From Variovorax sp. J22P240 (GTDB lineage: Bacteria > Pseudomonadota > Gammaproteobacteria > Burkholderiales > Burkholderiaceae_C): a DNA stretch of 64,000 nucleotides. Numbering within the stretch: the stretch's first letter is position 1; the number at the start of each line of letters is the position of its first letter. The stretch covers positions 62,001 through 126,000 of the forward strand of contig NZ_JASZYR010000012.1 in NCBI RefSeq assembly GCF_030316855.1, written 5' to 3'. A program made the position numbers and the translations under genes. The notes below the pieces were generated by a model. It worked only from the letters and a program-made list of their open reading frames with translations. It did no database searches and was not told the origin of the DNA. This document shows, piece by piece, positions 60,459-64,000 of this stretch.

Positions 60459-62078
60459 TCAAAGCATCCAGTCGATCGGCAGCAGTTCAAGCAGGCGCAC
60501 GGCAGCACGCTGCCACCAACTCGACATGGGCTCGACGGACAAGGGTTGGCGAATGCCGTCGACCCACCGCAGTGCCCCGCTCTCGGGATCCAGGCGCACC
60601 TCCCAGCTGCTGCGCGGAACGCGTACTTCGAAGACTTGCGCCATGGCAGCCGCCAACTCCGGGCTGTCGATGATGAGGCCCAATTCGGTGTTCAGCCGGG
60701 CCGAGCGCGGATCGAAGTTGAACGAGCCGACGAAGACACGTTCCGTATCCACACCGAAAGTCTTGGCGTGCAGGCTGGAGCCGGAACTGCCCGAACTGCC
60801 GGGCATGCGCCGACTATCCTCCCTCGGCGCTGCCTTGACGACTCGATCCGTCGGGTCAGGCTTGAGTTCGTACAACACGACACCTGCCGCCAACAGCCGC
60901 TGCCGATGGCGTGCGTAACCCGAATGCACCGCCAGAACGTCGGTAGCGGCCAGCGAATTGGTGAGGATGCGCACCCGCACACCGCGGACGGCCAGGCCGA
61001 CGAAGTAGTCAGTGCCGGCATCGGTAGGCACGAAGTACGGCGACACCAGATCGAGGGTGCGCATTGGCACCCCGACGGCCTCCGTCATGTGATGCAACAG
61101 CAATTGCTCCGGTTCGGCCAGCGCCAGACCCTTGGACGGGTCGTCGACTAGCAGATGCGCAGGGGCCCAGACGAGTGAATAGTCTTTCCGGATCAGGCTT
61201 TCATAGAAAGGCAAATCACGCACCGCCTGCTTGTAGGAGGCAGCAAACTCGGACCGCTCGACCAAAGCAGTCCGGTGCCGGAAGGCGGTCAGGGCTTCAG
61301 CGGAGGGCGGCGTCACCAGCGAAGCGATCGGATATGCCGATGCGCTGGCCCAATAGGCATCGAAGGCGCTCGAGACTTGCTCGACCGCCGGCCCCATCGC
61401 CAACACGTCGAGGTCGGCAAACAGTACGCCGTCGGTGGCGCCGAAGTACTCGTCGCCGACGTTGCGGCCGCCCACGATGGTGATCACGCTGTCAGCCGTA
61501 AGGCTCTTGTTGTGCATCCGCCGGTTCGCGCGCGAGAAGTCGGTCAGGAAGCCCAGAGGCTTGAACGGACGAAACAGGAATGGATTGAACAGACGCACTT
61601 CCACATTGGGATGCGCGTCCAGAGAAGCCAACTCTTCGTCGAGCCCCGCATGGCCGTGGTCGTCCAGCAGCAAGCGTACGCGTACCCCTCGATCGGCGGC
61701 CGAGTGCAACGCCTCCAGCAACAGATGGCCGGTGGTGTCGTTGCGCCAGATGTAGTACTGCACATCCAATGTGCGCTCGGCATGCTGCGCCAGTTGCACC
61801 CGCGCCGCGAATGCTTCGCGCGGGTCTTCCAGCGAATGGATGCCCGTCAGTCCCGGATGCTGCGCCGTGACGACGCCGACCGCCCGGCCAAGCCGCGTAT
61901 CGCGCGCTTCGGCTGCTGGCAGCGCCTTCGACTGGCTGCGCCCCTCGAGCGACGGCAGGGAACATCCGGCCAGCAGGCCCGCAAGAGCGACTGCTGCCAG
62001 CCACCGCCACCTGAAGAAAGTTGCAGACCCGACTCCGAAGTCGGCAGGGTTGCCGGGTCTCCGCACACGTGAATGCAT
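60459..62078 (-). CDS. ClsC-type cardiolipin synthase / phospholipase D lipoprotein
   Basis: This 539-residue protein has a lipobox-like signal end (GLLAGCSLPS) and two HKD motifs, HNKSLTADSVITIVGGRN and HAKTFGVDTERVFVGSFNFDPRS. Family phrases LDVQYYIWRNDTTGHLL and VSPYFVPTDAGTDYF are also present. This is the ClsC layout, which makes cardiolipin from phosphatidylglycerol and phosphatidylethanolamine in the envelope. A short Gly/Ser repeat (PGSSGSSGSS) sits just before the second motif. The start is taken at 62078 (MHSRVRRPG); the long upstream frame is doubtful. It is convergent with the Bug gene. Confidence 0.88.
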   Translation of the reverse strand: MHSRVRRPGNPADFGVGSATFFRWRWLAAVALAGLLAGCSLPSLEGRSQSKALPAAEARDTRLGRAVGVVTAQHPGLTGIHSLEDPREAFAARVQLAQHAERTLDVQYYIWRNDTTGHLLLEALHSAADRGVRVRLLLDDHGHAGLDEELASLDAHPNVEVRLFNPFLFRPFKPLGFLTDFSRANRRMHNKSLTADSVITIVGGRNVGDEYFGATDGVLFADLDVLAMGPAVEQVSSAFDAYWASASAYPIASLVTPPSAEALTAFRHRTALVERSEFAASYKQAVRDLPFYESLIRKDYSLVWAPAHLLVDDPSKGLALAEPEQLLLHHMTEAVGVPMRTLDLVSPYFVPTDAGTDYFVGLAVRGVRVRILTNSLAATDVLAVHSGYARHRQRLLAAGVVLYELKPDPTDRVVKAAPREDSRRMPGSSGSSGSSLHAKTFGVDTERVFVGSFNFDPRSARLNTELGLIIDSPELAAAMAQVFEVRVPRSSWEVRLDPESGALRWVDGIRQPLSVEPMSSWWQRAAVRLLELLPIDWML

Positions 62079-62202
62079 TGATGCGCAGCCCGCTGGACAT
62101 GTGGAGGATGTCCGAGATGCGTCGAGCGGAAGCCGGCGCGCACCGAAGGCGATCGGGTGTGAATCGGCATTGGCACCAGCGAAATCAACCAAGGGGCACG
62201 AT

Positions 62203-62472
62203 ATGTCGTTCATGAGTGATCTTCTCGCGCAGCCAGCCAACCTATCCATGGCGTCGAAGTACAAGGTGATGAATGGCCATGTTTACCTGGCGGCGGGGGC
62301 ATTGCTCATTGTCTGGCCGGGCGCGGTGCAGACGCTCTTGCTTCCTCTGGTCCTCGTGCCCTTGGCGATCGCTGGAATATTTCCTCATACGTTGGGAGCA
62401 TTTGCCATTCTCGACCCCGTGCTCGGCATTGGTGCCTGGTTGCTCCACAACCGCGAGACGCGACTGCGGTAG
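62203..62472 (+). CDS. Small membrane protein (89 aa)
   Basis: This 89-residue protein has a polar start (MSFMSDLLAQPANLSMASKYKV) and two or three hydrophobic segments (GHVYLAAGALLIVWPG, TLLLPLVLVPLAIAGIF, LDPVLGIGAWLL). AAGGGG precedes the ATG at 62203. No family is recognised. It is divergent from the ClsC-type gene and lies before the quinoprotein gene, but a FixJ-type element between them suggests separate transcription. Confidence 0.7.
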   Translation: MSFMSDLLAQPANLSMASKYKVMNGHVYLAAGALLIVWPGAVQTLLLPLVLVPLAIAGIFPHTLGAFAILDPVLGIGAWLLHNRETRLR

Positions 62473-62500
62473 CTCTTTCGGGTGTTACTTGGCGGCCCGC

Positions 62501-62510
62501 CACGTACGTG
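62501..62510 (+). promoter_or_regulatory. CACGTACGTG element upstream of the quinoprotein gene
   Basis: The perfect 10-base palindrome is followed by AACC, TAAGTGCT and CGCCGGGATA, matching the site at 56455 through the whole composite element. It is 186 bases before the quinoprotein start. The remainder of the 223-base gap shows no other feature. Confidence 0.6.
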
Positions 62511-62695
62511 AACCTAAGTGCTCGCCGGGATACCTCGTTTGATGCCTTCCCTTGAGAATTCGGGCCTGGAGCGTTCGCGCCAGTGCCTGGTCTTCAAACC
62601 CTGGACCTCGATTCCGACTTTCTCTCGCGCCGCCGGTTCGCGTCCCTGTCCAGGTTCCACATCGTCTTTCCGTCCCACACAAACGGGGTAGAAGC

Positions 62696-64000
62696 ATGAA
62701 AAAGATCCTCATCACCGTCGGCGTGCTGGCCGTGGCAGGAGCGGCCATCGCGGGGGCTCTCTACGTCGCTTTTCCGGTGCAGATGACGACCTATGGGGGC
62801 ATGGGGCTGAACTTTCTCAAATCGCTGTCCGCGCCGACGGGCACGCTGACCCTCGAATCGAATCCCGCGTACAAGGCACCCGTCGCCGCGGCACCCTCCC
62901 CGCCTCTCGCCGACGCGGCATGGCCGAACGCGGCGGCTGGAGACTGGCCAAGCTACAACCGGACACCGTCATCGCAGCGCTACTCGCCGCTCGGCGAGAT
63001 CAACACGAAAAACGTGGGGAACCTGAAGGTTCAGTGCACCTACGACCTGGACATCTTCACCGCCTTCGAGTCCGGTCTGATCATGGTGAACAACGCTCTG
63101 ATCGGCACGACCGAGTTCGACATCTTCTCCATCAACCCGGCCACATGCACCGAAAACTGGCGCACGCGCCTGAGCTATCCCGGCGGTCTCCTGCCAGCCA
63201 ACCGCGGCGCCGCTTACATGGACGGCATGCTGTTTCGCGGCACCCAGGACGGCCGGGTGCTGGCCTTCGATTTCAAGACCGGCAAGCAGGCGTGGGAGAC
63301 GACCATCGCCGACCCGAAGCGGGGCGAATCCGTGCCGTCGGCGCCGATCGCGTGGGATGGCCTCGTCTACGTCGGCAATGCCGGCGGAGACTACAAGGGT
63401 GGCAAGGGCAAGGTCTACGCCCTCGACGGAAAGACCGGCAAGATCGTCTGGCAGTTCTTTCTGGTCCCCAAGACCGACGGGGACATCGTCCGAGGCCCTG
63501 AGGGCAAGTCGCCGCTCGACACGAAGACCTGGAACAACGCGCAAGGCATCCCCATCAGCGGCGGCGGAACCTGGACCTCGTACACCCTCGACATCAAGAA
63601 CGGCCTGCTGTACGTGCCCGGAGGCAATCCGGCTCCCGACTTCGCTTCAGGGGCACGCGAGGGCGACAACCTCTTCACGGACTCGGTCGTGGTGCTCGAC
63701 GCCAAGACGGGCGACTACAAGAACAACTTCAAGGTCGTCAAGAAAGACTGGCATGACTGGGACGTGTCCAGTCCCCCCATCCTGCACCAGACCATGGGCG
63801 GCAAGCAGCTCATGTCGGTCGCACCGAAGGATGGGCATCTCTATGGCTACGAGCTTCCCACCAACAAGCTGCTCTATCGCGTGCCGGTGACCACGATCGA
63901 GAACGCGGAAGGCGCGTTCGCCGTCGGTCAGGATGTTCATTTCTGTCCGGGTCCGGTGGGTGGTACCGAATGGAACACTCCGGGCTTCGATCCGACGACG
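62696..64000 (+). CDS. PQQ-binding-like beta-propeller dehydrogenase, 3'-truncated by window edge
   Basis: The open frame continues past the window end; 435 residues are visible. An uncleaved or signal helix (MKKILITVGVLAVAGAAIAGALYVAF) is followed by a spacer and then quinoprotein propeller repeats: DWPSYNRTPSSQRYSPL, GRVLAFDFKTGKQAWETTI, GKVYALDGKTGKIVWQF and WHDWDVSSPPIL. Classical PQQ alcohol dehydrogenases have a vicinal Cys-Cys before NRGAAY; here about residues 163-169 read GGLLPAN, so the disulfide is missing. It is probably a periplasmic quinoprotein of a non-canonical type. A strong FixJ-type element precedes it. Confidence 0.88.
   Translation, partial: MKKILITVGVLAVAGAAIAGALYVAFPVQMTTYGGMGLNFLKSLSAPTGTLTLESNPAYKAPVAAAPSPPLADAAWPNAAAGDWPSYNRTPSSQRYSPLGEINTKNVGNLKVQCTYDLDIFTAFESGLIMVNNALIGTTEFDIFSINPATCTENWRTRLSYPGGLLPANRGAAYMDGMLFRGTQDGRVLAFDFKTGKQAWETTIADPKRGESVPSAPIAWDGLVYVGNAGGDYKGGKGKVYALDGKTGKIVWQFFLVPKTDGDIVRGPEGKSPLDTKTWNNAQGIPISGGGTWTSYTLDIKNGLLYVPGGNPAPDFASGAREGDNLFTDSVVVLDAKTGDYKNNFKVVKKDWHDWDVSSPPILHQTMGGKQLMSVAPKDGHLYGYELPTNKLLYRVPVTTIENAEGAFAVGQDVHFCPGPVGGTEWNTPGFDPTT

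Noticed and set aside
62485..62748. 87-residue minus-strand frame overlapping the quinoprotein start
   Set aside because: Covers the CACGTACGTG promoter element and a signal sequence on the other strand; no domain or ribosome site.
1..64000. tRNA, rRNA, CRISPR or insertion sequence
   Set aside because: No cloverleaf-like conserved arms, rRNA blocks, regularly spaced repeats or transposase frames were seen on either strand.

Overview
The window looks like chromosome of a GC-rich betaproteobacterium, most like Comamonadaceae (Variovorax/Acidovorax type). The grounds are strong G/C third-position bias, Bug-type (TctC) binding proteins, a complete PuuD/PuuE-type urate pathway, NnrU and PQQ proteins, and a dispersed GC-rich intergenic repeat of the kind I associate with that family. 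The genus is an inference. I see no rRNA, tRNA, CRISPR array, phage or IS element. With the pseudogene counted, no gene-free stretch reaches 300 bases.

Region by region. 1-3.4 kb: end of a FadR-type regulator, a DenD-like sugar-acid dehydrogenase and an IlvD/EDD dehydratase (sugar-acid catabolism). 3.5-7.1 kb: minus-strand unit of an ABC exporter, a two-HKD phospholipase D and an exported protein. 7.3-10.2 kb: DUF4136 lipoprotein, then a KAS/ACP pair and a PAP2 phosphatase. 10.2-24.3 kb: purine (urate) catabolism: glycerate 2-kinase, PuuD, XdhC, UraH, a GntR regulator, PuuE, a UraD-allantoate amidohydrolase fusion, an M20 enzyme and an NCS2 permease. A TGTATACA-cored palindrome lies in front of puuD, between uraH and the GntR gene, and in front of the permease. 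Three small hypothetical genes and an AsmA protein sit inside this stretch. 24.5-29.3 kb: aldo/keto reductase, two exported proteins, an alpha/beta hydrolase, and an SDR/MDR pair resembling gluconate and idonate dehydrogenases.

29.4-39.0 kb: a co-directional signalling locus. It holds a five-GAF hybrid histidine kinase with two receivers, a STAS anti-sigma antagonist, an RsbW-like ATPase, a coiled-coil protein, an inner-membrane OmpA-domain protein, a Ras/Rab-like small GTPase and a PAS-SpoIIE phosphatase. The set reads as a partner switch wired to a small GTPase and a peptidoglycan-binding transmembrane protein. It is the best candidate here for an undescribed system.

39.1-64 kb: lipase-like hydrolase, degenerate receiver, SDS-hydrolase-type alkylsulfatase with LysR, an outer-membrane/methyltransferase/arylsulfatase run, and a long minus-strand row of small envelope proteins. 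A GAF histidine kinase and FixJ-type regulator follow, then a Bug pseudogene, NnrU, a LysR/DHDPS/Bug catabolic group, a ClsC-type cardiolipin synthase, and a quinoprotein running off the end. Six promoter regions (upstream of 7132, 41216, 44671, 53104, 56618 and 62696) share a directional element: YACGTACGTG, 3-5 bases, then a TRMGTRGC-like half-site, usually followed by a GCCGGGATA-like block. I propose that this marks the regulon of the FixJ-type pair at 53.3-55.8 kb.
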